NCBI GenBank assembly: GCA_902776185.1
Contig: CACYPH010000010.1
Coordinates: 1-53,889 of the forward strand
From: an uncultured Ruminococcus sp.
Lineage (GTDB): Bacteria; Bacillota; Clostridia; Oscillospirales; Acutalibacteraceae
Direction: 5' to 3'
Length of the DNA: 53,889 nt
Part shown: positions 33,624 to 41,876 of the stretch, piece by piece
Layout of the letters: every line of letters starts with the position of its first letter
Position numbering within the stretch: the stretch's first letter is position 1
The notes under the pieces: generated by a model
The model's input: only the letters and a program-made list of their open reading frames with translations
What the model was told of the DNA's origin: nothing
Databases searched by the model: none
Translations under genes and position numbers: made by a program

Positions 33624-36173
33624 CTAGCCTTTCGCATCATACCATGTCTCGCCCATCGCGGCTTCGGCGGTAAGCGGGACGCTCAGATGGACGGCGTTTT
33701 CCATTTCCTCCTGCAGGATCATCGCGACCTGCATCATCTCATAGGCGGGCGCTTCGACGATCAGTTCATCGTGTACCTGTAAGATCAGGCGCGCAGACAA
33801 GCCCTCTTTGCTCAGTCGCTCGTCGACGTGGATCATCGCGATCTTGATGATATCCGCGGCAGTCCCCTGGATCGGCGCGTTGCGCGCGACACGCTCGCCG
33901 AATGCGCGGGTGTTGCGGTTGGAAGCGGCAAGCTCCGGCAGATATCTGCGCCTGCCCTCGAGCGTTTCGACATAGCCGTCGATCTTTGCCTTCTCGATGA
34001 CCTCTTTCATATAGCGGTCGATCGAGCTGAAATGTGCAAGATACGATTCGATATATTTCTGCGCCTCGCGCATACTGACGCCGATATCCTTGGACAGCGA
34101 GAATGCGCCGATGCCGTAGACGATGCCGAAGTTGACCGCCTTTGCACGCGAACGCATCAGCGGCGTGACCTGATCGATCGGCACCTTGAACACCTCGGAG
34201 GCGGTAACGGTATGGATGTCGATATTGTCGCGGAATGCTTTTTGCATATTTTCGTCGCCGGAGATATGCGCCAGCACTCTTAATTCTATTTGAGAATAAT
34301 CCGCGTCGACCAGCACACAGCCGTCCTTGGCTCTGAAAAAGCGTCGGAATTCTCTGCCGCGCTCGGTACGGACGGGGATGTTCTGCAGGTTCGGCTCGGT
34401 GGAGCTGATACGTCCGGTGCGGGTCTCGGTCTGATTGAACGACGAGTGGATGCGTCCGTCGGCGGCGACCTTGTCGATCAGCGAGTCACAGTAGGTGGAT
34501 TTCAGCTTTGCTACGGTGCGATATTCGAGGATCTTCGCGATCACGGGGTGGAAACCGATCAGACTTTCCAGCACCTCGGCATTCGTGGAATAACCGCTCT
34601 TGGTCTTCTTGCGCGGCGGAAGATTCAGTTCCTCAAAGAGCGCTGTGGCGAGCTGTTTCGGCGAATTGATGTTGAACTCATAGCCGACGTCGTCATAGAT
34701 GGACTGCTGCAGCTCCTTGACCTCAGTTTCGAGCTGCTCGCCGTAAGCGCGAATACCCTCGACATTGACCTCAAAGCCGATGTTTTCCATACGCGCCAAC
34801 ACCTTGGCAAGCGGGATCTCGATCTCGTAGAGCAGTTTATCCGCCCCGATACTGTGGATATCGTCGGCAAGGCGCTTACACAATGCGGGTAACGCGTGGT
34901 AGTAGGCACAGTTTTCGTCAGCTTCTCCCTCGCATTTTGCGACAGGGATACTGTAGCCCGCACACAGGCGGTCGAGCTCGTAGCCTGAGGACGACGGATT
35001 GAGCAGATACGCCGCGAGACTGGTATCAAAGGCGATCTCACAGTCGATCCCCATCGTATCGCAATAAGCGAAAATCGGTTTTGCGTTATCGGTATAGAGC
35101 TTTTTCCCGGAGGTGAGGATGGTTTTGAGGGCTTCTTCCCCCTCTGCAATATACAATAATTCTTCTGTAGAAATATAAGTCTTGTTTTCCGCAAAATCGA
35201 TATGCAGATACAGGTCTTTGCTGTCATCAAGCACGGTTTTCAGCTCAGCATCGTCAAGAGCTTTAAGGTGGAATACACGTTCTTCCTCCTGCTGAACCTC
35301 GGCAGTCTCGGTGATCTCCAGACCGAATTTTTCGATCAGCTTGAACAGTTCGAGCCGCGCCATGAGCCGTGCCGCGGCAGCCTTGTCACCCTCGCCGACC
35401 GCATAAACGGAGAGGTCGGTATCGACGGGTGCGGTCAGGCAGATCTCGCCCAGCTTGCGGCTGAGGAACGCGTTGTCCTTCGACTTTTCGAGCTTTGCGC
35501 GCATACCGGGTTTGATATCCAGCTCGTCGAGATGGTCGTAGATATAGTCGATATTGTCGTACTTTTGGATAAGCTCGGTCGCGCCCTTGAGTCCGATTCC
35601 TGCCACGCCGGGGATATTATCGGAGCTGTCGCCCTGGATCGCCTTGATCTCGATCAGCTTCTTGGGCGGGACGCCGTATTCTTCCTCAACCACAGCGGGG
35701 GTGTACATCATCGTGCCGTTGAGGTTCTTCGAGAGCCGCACGGATACGCTGTCATTCACGAGCTGCAGGCTGTCGCGGTCACCGGTCGCGATAACACAGG
35801 TGTTGCCGGTATCGGCACAGGCTTTCGACAGCGTGCCGAGGATATCGTCGGCTTCGTACCCCTCGCAGGTGACGATGCGGTAGCCCAGATCGCCGAGCAG
35901 CTCCTTGAGCGGCGCCATCTGCTGGTGCAGCTCCTCAGGCATCCCCTTGCGGTTCGCCTTGTATTGATCGTACATTTTATGACGGAAGGTCTTGGCTTTC
36001 AGATCGAATGCGATCGCAACCGCGTCGGGATGGACGTCCGCTTTCATGCGCTCGAACATCGTCAAAAAGCCGTAGATCGCGTTGGTAAACTGACCGTCCT
36101 TGGTGGTCAGCGGCTTGATGCCGTAGAACGCGCGGTTGAGTATGCTGTTTCCGTCAACTACTAATAGCTTCAT
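33624..36173 (-). CDS. polA: DNA polymerase I
   Basis: 849 residues. The N-terminal 5'-3' exonuclease domain (MKLLVVDGNSILNRAFYG, then GYEADDILGTL and IKAIQGDSSDNIPGV) is intact. The middle domain (about 295-460) aligns in place with the 3'-5' exonuclease, but the DxE residues are missing: the stretch reads LYLHIDFAENKTYI. Proofreading is therefore probably lost, as in Bacillus polymerase I. The polymerase domain has DADYSQIELR (about 622), KAVNFGIVYG in the O-helix and VHDELIVE (about 800). Second gene of the operon, 15 bp after alr. Confidence 0.97.
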   Translation of the reverse strand: MKLLVVDGNSILNRAFYGIKPLTTKDGQFTNAIYGFLTMFERMKADVHPDAVAIAFDLKAKTFRHKMYDQYKANRKGMPEELHQQMAPLKELLGDLGYRIVTCEGYEADDILGTLSKACADTGNTCVIATGDRDSLQLVNDSVSVRLSKNLNGTMMYTPAVVEEEYGVPPKKLIEIKAIQGDSSDNIPGVAGIGLKGATELIQKYDNIDYIYDHLDELDIKPGMRAKLEKSKDNAFLSRKLGEICLTAPVDTDLSVYAVGEGDKAAAARLMARLELFKLIEKFGLEITETAEVQQEEERVFHLKALDDAELKTVLDDSKDLYLHIDFAENKTYISTEELLYIAEGEEALKTILTSGKKLYTDNAKPIFAYCDTMGIDCEIAFDTSLAAYLLNPSSSGYELDRLCAGYSIPVAKCEGEADENCAYYHALPALCKRLADDIHSIGADKLLYEIEIPLAKVLARMENIGFEVNVEGIRAYGEQLETEVKELQQSIYDDVGYEFNINSPKQLATALFEELNLPPRKKTKSGYSTNAEVLESLIGFHPVIAKILEYRTVAKLKSTYCDSLIDKVAADGRIHSSFNQTETRTGRISSTEPNLQNIPVRTERGREFRRFFRAKDGCVLVDADYSQIELRVLAHISGDENMQKAFRDNIDIHTVTASEVFKVPIDQVTPLMRSRAKAVNFGIVYGIGAFSLSKDIGVSMREAQKYIESYLAHFSSIDRYMKEVIEKAKIDGYVETLEGRRRYLPELAASNRNTRAFGERVARNAPIQGTAADIIKIAMIHVDERLSKEGLSARLILQVHDELIVEAPAYEMMQVAMILQEEMENAVHLSVPLTAEAAMGETWYDAKG

Positions 36174-36188
36174 ATGCTTGCCTCTAAG

Positions 36189-37406
36189 TTATAATTTATA
36201 CACGACGCTGCCGGTGATCCAGTTGGTGCGGTACAGGCGCGGAACGCGCTTTGACACGGCGCAGAGCACCTCGTAGCTGATGGTATCGCCCCAGCGTGCG
36301 ACGTCCTCGGCGGTCGGCTCGCCGTCCTTGCCGTTGCCGAATACGACGACGACGTTGCCGATCTCGGCTTCCGGGAAGTCGGTGACGTCCAGCATGGTCT
36401 GATCCATGCAGATCCTGCCGATGATCTTGCAGTTTTTGCCGAACTTCTTGGTCTTGTCCCAGACGAACATATAGCCGTCCTTGGCGTAGGCGCGGATAAA
36501 GCCGTCTGCATAGCCGACCGGAACGGTAGCGATCCGCATATCGCGCTCGGCGGTAAAGGTTCTTCCATAGCTGACGGTCGCACCGGCTTTGACAGTCTTG
36601 ATGTGAGAAATCAGGGTTTTCAAGCGCATCGCAGGCTGTAATTGCAGATCGGATGCGACCTTATCGCTCGGGGCGTAGCCGTAGAGAATGATACCCGCGC
36701 GTACCATATCGAGCCGCAAAGCAGGGTAATCCATGATCGCGCCGGAATTGGAACAATGCCGGATATCAAAATGAACGCCGCATTTTTCCAGCTCTGCCAC
36801 GGTGTGGGTAAAGCAATCGAACTGCTGCTGTGTAAAGTCCGCACCGTCCACGCCGTCGTCGGCGACGGCAAAGTGGGTGAACATGCCCTCGGCGATCAAA
36901 TGCGGTAGGTTACAAGCTTCTTTTATTTCTAAAATAGAATTATCATCCCGCGGGAATTCCTGACAAATGAATCCGATGCGGCTCATGCCGGTATCCAGCT
37001 TGATGTGGATCTTCACCTCTGCACCGAACTTTTCACACTCGCCGCTGAGTCTGCGGGCATAATCGAGGCTGTAGACCGCCTGACGGATCTCCCCCTGAGC
37101 CAGATCCTTACATCTGTCGGGCGGGGTATAGCCGAGGATCAAGATCGGTTCTTCGATGCCCGCATCGCGGATCTCCAAGGCTTCATCAAGATTGGAAACC
37201 GCAAAAAAGTCCGCGCCGAGCTTGTGGTACAGTCTGCTCAGCTCGACCGCACCGTGGCCGTAGGCGTCCGCCTTGACAACACAGCAGAGCTTGACCTCGT
37301 CGCCGATCACATTCCGGATCGCCCTGTAATTCGCCTCGACGGCATTCATATTGATCTCCGCCCACAGTCGGCGGGTAAAAATCAATTTATCTTCTTTCTT
37401 TTCCAT
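36189..37406 (-). CDS. alr: Alanine racemase
   Basis: 405 residues from the ATG at 37404-37406. The frame extends to a TTG at 37457, but the promoter -10 lies inside that extension, so the shorter start is right. It makes D-alanine for peptidoglycan. The PLP lysine is in VVKADAYGHGAVE, LDTGMSRIGF is the conserved core, and RICMDQTMLDVTDF is followed by the C-terminal domain; the catalytic Tyr is in DTISYEVLCAVSKRVPR. The ribosome binding site is weak. First gene of the eight-gene operon. Confidence 0.95.
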   Translation of the reverse strand: MEKKEDKLIFTRRLWAEINMNAVEANYRAIRNVIGDEVKLCCVVKADAYGHGAVELSRLYHKLGADFFAVSNLDEALEIRDAGIEEPILILGYTPPDRCKDLAQGEIRQAVYSLDYARRLSGECEKFGAEVKIHIKLDTGMSRIGFICQEFPRDDNSILEIKEACNLPHLIAEGMFTHFAVADDGVDGADFTQQQFDCFTHTVAELEKCGVHFDIRHCSNSGAIMDYPALRLDMVRAGIILYGYAPSDKVASDLQLQPAMRLKTLISHIKTVKAGATVSYGRTFTAERDMRIATVPVGYADGFIRAYAKDGYMFVWDKTKKFGKNCKIIGRICMDQTMLDVTDFPEAEIGNVVVVFGNGKDGEPTAEDVARWGDTISYEVLCAVSKRVPRLYRTNWITGSVVYKL

Positions 37407-37445
37407 AGTAGCAAGCACCAGATTTCTGCATAGTAATCTATGGTA

Positions 37446-37474
37446 ATTATAGTACAAACCTGATCCTTTTACAA
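37446..37474 (-). promoter_or_regulatory. Promoter of the alr-polA-tsaD-ruvX operon
   Basis: Minus strand TTGTAA (37469-37474), 17 bp, TATAAT (37446-37451). The predicted start site is about 32 bases before the alr ATG. Confidence 0.72.
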
Positions 37475-37525
37475 TAATATAAGAGAAAATTCATAAAAAC
37501 ATCACATTTTTCCATATACTTTCCA

Positions 37526-37554
37526 TTGACAAATAGTAGAACGAAGTATAGAAT
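37526..37554 (+). promoter_or_regulatory. Promoter of the TetR-family regulator gene
   Basis: TTGACA (37526-37531), 17 bp, TAGAAT (37549-37554), about 40 bases before the start at 37595. Confidence 0.7.
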
Positions 37555-37594
37555 ATAGACAGAATCAACACAATACCGACAGGATGTGACAAAT

Positions 37595-38212
37595 ATGAAA
37601 AGAGCGAACAGCCCGACAAAAAGCAAGATCGTCAGCGCGGCTTGGAAGCTGTTTTATGAAAACGGCTTTGAAAACACGACTGTAGACGAAATAGTAGAAT
37701 TATCCGGAACATCAAAAGGATCGTTCTATCACTACTTCGAGAGCAAGGACAGTCTGGTCGGATCTCTCGCCTATCTCTTCGACGAAAAGTATCAGGCGCT
37801 GGAAAAAGAGATCGAATACCGCCAAAGCGCCCTCGATACCATGCTGTATTTGACAAAGGAGCTTTGTCTGATGATCGAGAACAACATCGATATCGACCTG
37901 CTGTCACGCCTGTACGCCCAACAGCTGACCAAGCGCGGCAAAAAGGAGCTGCTCGACCAGAACCGCGACTACTACCGCCTGCTTAAAAAGATCGTGCAGA
38001 AGGGACAGGAAAGCGGCGAGATCACCCGCGATAAATCCGCCGCGGAGATCGTCAGATTATACGCGATCGCGGAGCGTGCGCTCCTCTATGACTGGTGTCT
38101 GCACGGCGGTGAATATTCTTTGACAGAATATTCCCAGACATTTATGCCGTTGTTCCTGAACAATCTCAAACGCATCAAGGATAAGCAGAACTCCTACCTC
38201 TCCCAGTATTAA
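37595..38212 (+). CDS. TetR/AcrR-family regulator
   Basis: 205 residues from the ATG at 37595, with AGGATGTG upstream; a GTG three codons earlier is on the binding site. Helix-turn-helix: SKIVSAAWKLFYENGFENTTVDEIVELSG, then GSFYHYFESKDSL. The C-terminal domain is helical with a hydrophobic pocket pattern. It sits 190 bp before putP on the same strand but is separated from it by a terminator-like hairpin and a second promoter, so control of putP is possible but not shown. Confidence 0.88.
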   Translation: MKRANSPTKSKIVSAAWKLFYENGFENTTVDEIVELSGTSKGSFYHYFESKDSLVGSLAYLFDEKYQALEKEIEYRQSALDTMLYLTKELCLMIENNIDIDLLSRLYAQQLTKRGKKELLDQNRDYYRLLKKIVQKGQESGEITRDKSAAEIVRLYAIAERALLYDWCLHGGEYSLTEYSQTFMPLFLNNLKRIKDKQNSYLSQY

Positions 38213-38255
38213 ATTTTTTAGTCTACTTTTTATTCTGCTATACAGTCTAATGAAT

Positions 38256-38304
38256 AAACTCAGTATTTATGCGATATTTTGTCGTATTTTGATACTGAGT
38301 TTTT
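38256..38304 (+). terminator. Terminator after the TetR-family gene
   Basis: AAACTCAGTAT (38256-38266) pairs with ATACTGAGTTT (38292-38302) and is followed by a T-run. Two copies of a TTTAGTCTA...TATTCTG repeat (38215-38237 and 38308-38329) flank the hairpin. Confidence 0.6.
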
Positions 38305-38330
38305 CTATTTAGTCTATACTTTATTCTGTA

Positions 38331-38359
38331 TTGATTTTTCGGTTTCGACATGATAGTAT
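38331..38359 (+). promoter_or_regulatory. Promoter of putP
   Basis: TTGATT (38331-38336), 17 bp, TAGTAT (38354-38359), 45 bases before the putP start. Confidence 0.6.
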
Positions 38360-38403
38360 ATATAGGTATTGGATAAACCCAATAAAATCTAGGAGGAATA
38401 TGA

Positions 38404-39966
38404 ATGTCAACCAACACAATTATCATCTTGGTCGCGTTTGTCATCTACATGGGTATGATGATCCTGATCGGCGCGCTGAACTCCAAGAACAAGAACAATG
38501 AGGACTACTTCCTCGGCGGCAGAGGACTCAGTTCATGGACCGCTGCGCTCTCTGCTCAGGCTTCCGATATGAGCGGATGGCTGTTGATGGGTCTGCCCGG
38601 CGCGATCTATCTTGCCGGCTCGGGCGAGATGTGGATCGCTATCGGTCTTCTGATCGGCACGATCCTCAACTGGATGCTGGTCGCTCGCAGACTGCGCAAG
38701 TACACTATCGTTGCGAACAACTCGCTGACCATCCCCAGCTTCTTTGAGAACCGCTTCAAGGACAACAAGGGCGTCCTCAAGATCGTTTCGTCCATCGTCA
38801 TCATCGTTTTCTTTGCGGTCTATACCGCTTCTGCTTTCTCCGCAGGCGCGAAACTCTTTGCGAACGTCTTCGGCAAAGGCGCTGACGATAACACCGCTTA
38901 CATGGTCGGTCTGATCGTTGCGGCAGTCGTTATTTTAGTATACACCCTGCTCGGCGGCTTTAGAGCGGTCTGCTACACCGACTTTATTCAGGGTATGCTG
39001 ATGCTGGTCGCGATCCTTGCGGTTCCGATCCTCGCATACTTTATCACCATCCACGGCACCGAAGCTCACTCTGTCACCGGTAATCTGGCGCAGCACGGCG
39101 TCAGCGATCCTGCAGGCTTCTTGAGCCTGATGAAGGACGGGAACGGCGATCCGATCACCTGGCAGTCCGTCGTATCGGGACTTGGCTGGGGACTCGGCTA
39201 CTTCGGTATGCCCCATATCCTGGTTCGCTTCATGGCAATCAAGAGCGACAAGGAAGTCAAAAAATCCCGCGTTATCGCGATCGTATGGGTCATCCTGTCA
39301 CTGGGCGCTGCGTGTCTGCTGGGTCTGATCGCAAGAGGTTTCCTCAGCGATACCCTCACCGACAAGAACAGCGAGACCGTCTTTATCAAGGCAATCCAGC
39401 AGCTCTTTGACGGCAACTGGATCCTGATCTTCGTCGGCGGCGTATTCCTGTGCGGCATCCTCGCGGCAATCATGAGTACCGCTGACAGCCAGCTGCTCGT
39501 CACCGCTTCGTCCGTATCCGAGGACATGTACAAGGGCGTTATCAAGAAGGATGCTTCTGAGAAGAACGCTCTTCTGGTCGGCAGAATCGCAGTCGTTGTC
39601 ACTGCGGTCATCGCATTTATCATCGCAATCAACCCGGAGTCTTCTGTCATGAAACTCGTTTCCGACGCATGGGCAGGTTTCGGCGCAGCATTCGGTCCTG
39701 CAATCCTGCTCAGCCTGTTCTGGAAGCGCTTCAACCTCACCGGCGCAGTTTCGGGTATGATCACCGGCTTCCTCACCATCATCATCTGGGACTACATCCC
39801 CTTCTTTGAAGGGGGCGCTACCATCGGCGCAAAGACCGGCGTTTACTCCCTGGTCATCGGCTTCGCGCTGGCGCTGATCGTTTCCATCATCGTGACCCTC
39901 GTCACCAAGGCGCCCTCTAAGGAGATCACCAAGGAATTTGAGAAGGTCAGCAAGGTCGAAATCTAA
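38404..39966 (+). CDS. putP: Sodium/proline symporter
   Basis: 520 residues, with 13 membrane spans expected for the sodium:solute symporter family. LGGRGLSSWTAALSAQASDMSGWLLMGLPGAIY near the N-terminus is the PutP signature and holds Na+ and proline contacts (Ala-x-x-SDMSGW). RYxxxKSDKEVKKSR and the late GILAAIMSTADSQLLVTASSVSEDMY are also characteristic. It imports proline driven by sodium. RBS AGGAGG at ideal spacing. Single-gene unit. Confidence 0.94.
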   Translation: MSTNTIIILVAFVIYMGMMILIGALNSKNKNNEDYFLGGRGLSSWTAALSAQASDMSGWLLMGLPGAIYLAGSGEMWIAIGLLIGTILNWMLVARRLRKYTIVANNSLTIPSFFENRFKDNKGVLKIVSSIVIIVFFAVYTASAFSAGAKLFANVFGKGADDNTAYMVGLIVAAVVILVYTLLGGFRAVCYTDFIQGMLMLVAILAVPILAYFITIHGTEAHSVTGNLAQHGVSDPAGFLSLMKDGNGDPITWQSVVSGLGWGLGYFGMPHILVRFMAIKSDKEVKKSRVIAIVWVILSLGAACLLGLIARGFLSDTLTDKNSETVFIKAIQQLFDGNWILIFVGGVFLCGILAAIMSTADSQLLVTASSVSEDMYKGVIKKDASEKNALLVGRIAVVVTAVIAFIIAINPESSVMKLVSDAWAGFGAAFGPAILLSLFWKRFNLTGAVSGMITGFLTIIIWDYIPFFEGGATIGAKTGVYSLVIGFALALIVSIIVTLVTKAPSKEITKEFEKVSKVEI

Positions 39967-40005
39967 TTATCTACTGCTTTTTAATATAATAATCGTATAA
40001 ACAGC

Positions 40006-40039
40006 AGCGCTCCCGGCAAAAATGTCGGGAGCGCTTTTT
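40006..40039. terminator. Bidirectional terminator after putP
   Basis: AGCGCTCCCG (40006-40015) pairs with CGGGAGCGCT (40026-40035) and is followed by TTTT. On the other strand it can end the sigma/anti-sigma-like operon. Confidence 0.85.
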
Positions 40040-40053
40040 CATTGATTGCGAGT

Positions 40054-40965
40054 TTATTCCTCTATCTTCGCGGTCAGCATATAGTGCGGGAGATAATCCT
40101 CTTCGTCGGATTCCTTCTCGACCAGTTCGAACACCAGTTTCTTTGACAGCGTTGTGCCGTCCTCATAATGCGCGGTGATCAAAAGGTATCTGTCGGCGGC
40201 GTTCTCGTTGAACAGTTCGCGGTATACTTCGCCGTATTTCGGCATGATGTAGCGATTGCCGTCCTCGTCAACGCCCTGATCGCCGCCCATCATCTCGCGG
40301 TATTTGCCGGTATCGTCGCTGTAGCCGAACGCGATGAACGCCTTGTATTCTTCGTCCGTCAAAGTGAAACGACTGCTGTCATCATCGACGATCAGTTGCA
40401 GTGACATTCCATTGTCGGCGTCGGGATCGCTGATTGCTCGCAGCACCTCGCCGGTTCTGCCGTCCATGATAAAATATCCTCCGTGAACGGTATAGGTGAA
40501 GTAGTCGACCCCTTCCCCGCTGCACCTGAGATGATCAATAGTATATGCGATAGTCGCGGACATTTTGGTATAATACAAAAACGGATTGCCATCGGTATCG
40601 ACGTCCTCATCCCATTCTGCGCCCCAGCTCGCGCCGTCCTGCTTCATCTCGCCAATCTCCACATAATAATCGGGGTTCACCTCGGCGGCGCCTGCTTTGA
40701 TGATAAAGCTGTGCTCGCTGTTACCGGCAATTTGCGGAGCACTGCTCTGTCTGATAGCAAATACAGCCGTGAATGCGACCGCCAGCACCAGTACCGCCGC
40801 GACCGCTGTTATCCATCTAAACCTCGGTTTGGATTTATTTTCTGTAAAAGAAATATTATCTTCTTTGATCTCTGCCGAACGGACTGCATTCAGTGTCCGC
40901 TGTATCGCTTCATGCGGCGCGGTCAAGCCGTCCATTGTTCGCTGATAATCCTGCTGTTTCATCAT
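40054..40965 (-). CDS. Membrane protein following an ECF sigma gene, anti-sigma-like
   Basis: 304 residues from the ATG pair at 40960-40965, which follows AGGAGG; the open frame starts earlier inside the sigma gene. A cytoplasmic N-terminus of about 55 residues (MMKQQDYQRTMDGLTAPHEAIQRTLNAV) is followed by one membrane span (ITAVAAVLVLAVAFTAVFAI) and about 220 residues outside. This is the layout of DUF4179-type and other ECF anti-sigma factors, and the gene starts 9 bp after the sigma gene. The outer domain has no recognised motif. Role as anti-sigma factor is inferred from position and topology. Confidence 0.65.
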   Translation of the reverse strand: MMKQQDYQRTMDGLTAPHEAIQRTLNAVRSAEIKEDNISFTENKSKPRFRWITAVAAVLVLAVAFTAVFAIRQSSAPQIAGNSEHSFIIKAGAAEVNPDYYVEIGEMKQDGASWGAEWDEDVDTDGNPFLYYTKMSATIAYTIDHLRCSGEGVDYFTYTVHGGYFIMDGRTGEVLRAISDPDADNGMSLQLIVDDDSSRFTLTDEEYKAFIAFGYSDDTGKYREMMGGDQGVDEDGNRYIMPKYGEVYRELFNENAADRYLLITAHYEDGTTLSKKLVFELVEKESDEEDYLPHYMLTAKIEE

Positions 40966-40973
40966 TGATCCTC

Positions 40974-41444
40974 CTATTCTTCCAGTATCAGGCGCAGTCG
41001 CTTTCGCCCGCGGCTGAGCCATGAGCCTACGGTATTGGGCTTGACCCGCATGAGGTCGGCGATCTCTGCGATCGTATAACCCTCGTAGTAATGGAGATAG
41101 ATGACGCTGCGATATTTCGGCGGCAGCTGCATGACGTCGCTGAGGATGCTTTCATTCTCCGGCGCATACAGGTGCAGCGCTTCATCAAGCGGTACACTGC
41201 GCCTACGCCGCGCTGTCGTCATCAGGTTGTGACAGCGGTTCAGCGTCACCCTCACCAGCCAATAGCGGATATGCACGTCGTCATCGAGCGGCGCATCCTT
41301 TGTCAGCAGTGACAAAAACACCTCCTGCATCACATCCTCGGCGTCGGACGTCGAGCCGGTATTCTGGTACGCCAAGCGGTACACCATATCACCGTAGCGC
41401 AGGACCAGCTCCTCTACCCGCTGCCTGCGTTCGCTGTCGGTCAT
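40974..41444 (-). CDS. ECF-type RNA polymerase sigma factor
   Basis: 156 residues. Region 2 is visible in RYGDMVYRLAYQNTGSTSDAEDVMQEVFLSLL, and region 4 in MQLPPKYRSVIYLHYYEGYTIAEIADLMRVKPNTVGSWLSRGRKRLRLIL. It directs RNA polymerase to a small regulon, probably in response to a signal relayed by the membrane protein encoded next. RBS AAGGAGGGG. A perfect AAACCGGTTT palindrome lies at about 41472-41481 upstream and might be part of its control region. Confidence 0.93.
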   Translation of the reverse strand: MTDSERRQRVEELVLRYGDMVYRLAYQNTGSTSDAEDVMQEVFLSLLTKDAPLDDDVHIRYWLVRVTLNRCHNLMTTARRRRSVPLDEALHLYAPENESILSDVMQLPPKYRSVIYLHYYEGYTIAEIADLMRVKPNTVGSWLSRGRKRLRLILEE

Positions 41445-41612
41445 TCTCTCCCCTCCTTTACATCTTTGATAAAACCGGTTTCACTGATAATACAGTTCAG
41501 AACGGCGGATTTTTGCATCGGTGCTATTGTATCACGGAAATCTCGCCTATTTTTCCCCTCCGAAATTAACCGTTACACACATCTTACATCTTGTTACAGG
41601 AAAGTTACAAAC

Positions 41613-41631
41613 CACAAGATATAGTGTTTAG
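41613..41631 (+). promoter_or_regulatory. Distal NrdR-box-like repeat
   Basis: CACAAGATATAGTGTTTAG. It resembles NrdR boxes (ACACwATATAwwGTGT-type) and is nearly identical to the site at 41788, 175 bp downstream. Such boxes normally occur as pairs about 15 bp apart, so the wide spacing is odd. Confidence 0.45.
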
Positions 41632-41737
41632 CAAAAATTCCCACTCAATACTTTGTTATAATTCCTTTTTTGATATCATTTTGGTTTTTGTTAACAAAAT
41701 CACCAAAGAAATATTTTTTTCTCGTTCATTTTAACGA

Positions 41738-41766
41738 TTGATTTTGCAAAGCTTTTCTGCTATATT
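41738..41766 (+). promoter_or_regulatory. Putative promoter of nrdDG
   Basis: TTGATT (41738-41743), 17 bp, TATATT (41761-41766). The predicted leader is about 105 bases and contains the proximal NrdR-box-like site. The rest of the gap 41445-41876 is A+T-rich and holds no gene. Confidence 0.55.
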
Positions 41767-41787
41767 ATGACAAGATTTGCGCCCGAT

Positions 41788-41806
41788 CACAAGATGTTGT
41801 GTTTAG
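41788..41806 (+). promoter_or_regulatory. Proximal NrdR-box-like repeat
   Basis: CACAAGATGTTGTGTTTAG, containing the palindrome CACAA-N4-TTGTG. It lies about 15-30 bases past the predicted start site, a place where a bound NrdR repressor would block nrdDG. Confidence 0.5.
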
Positions 41807-41876
41807 GGAATTAACCATTACAAAACAGTTACAACAAATCATCTCAATAAGACAGAAATCAATCAGGAGGATTAAC

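Noticed and set aside
33624-37406. A frameshift or split gene in polA or alr
   Set aside because: Both read through at normal length with all core motifs; the apparent extra N-terminus of alr lies over the promoter and was trimmed.
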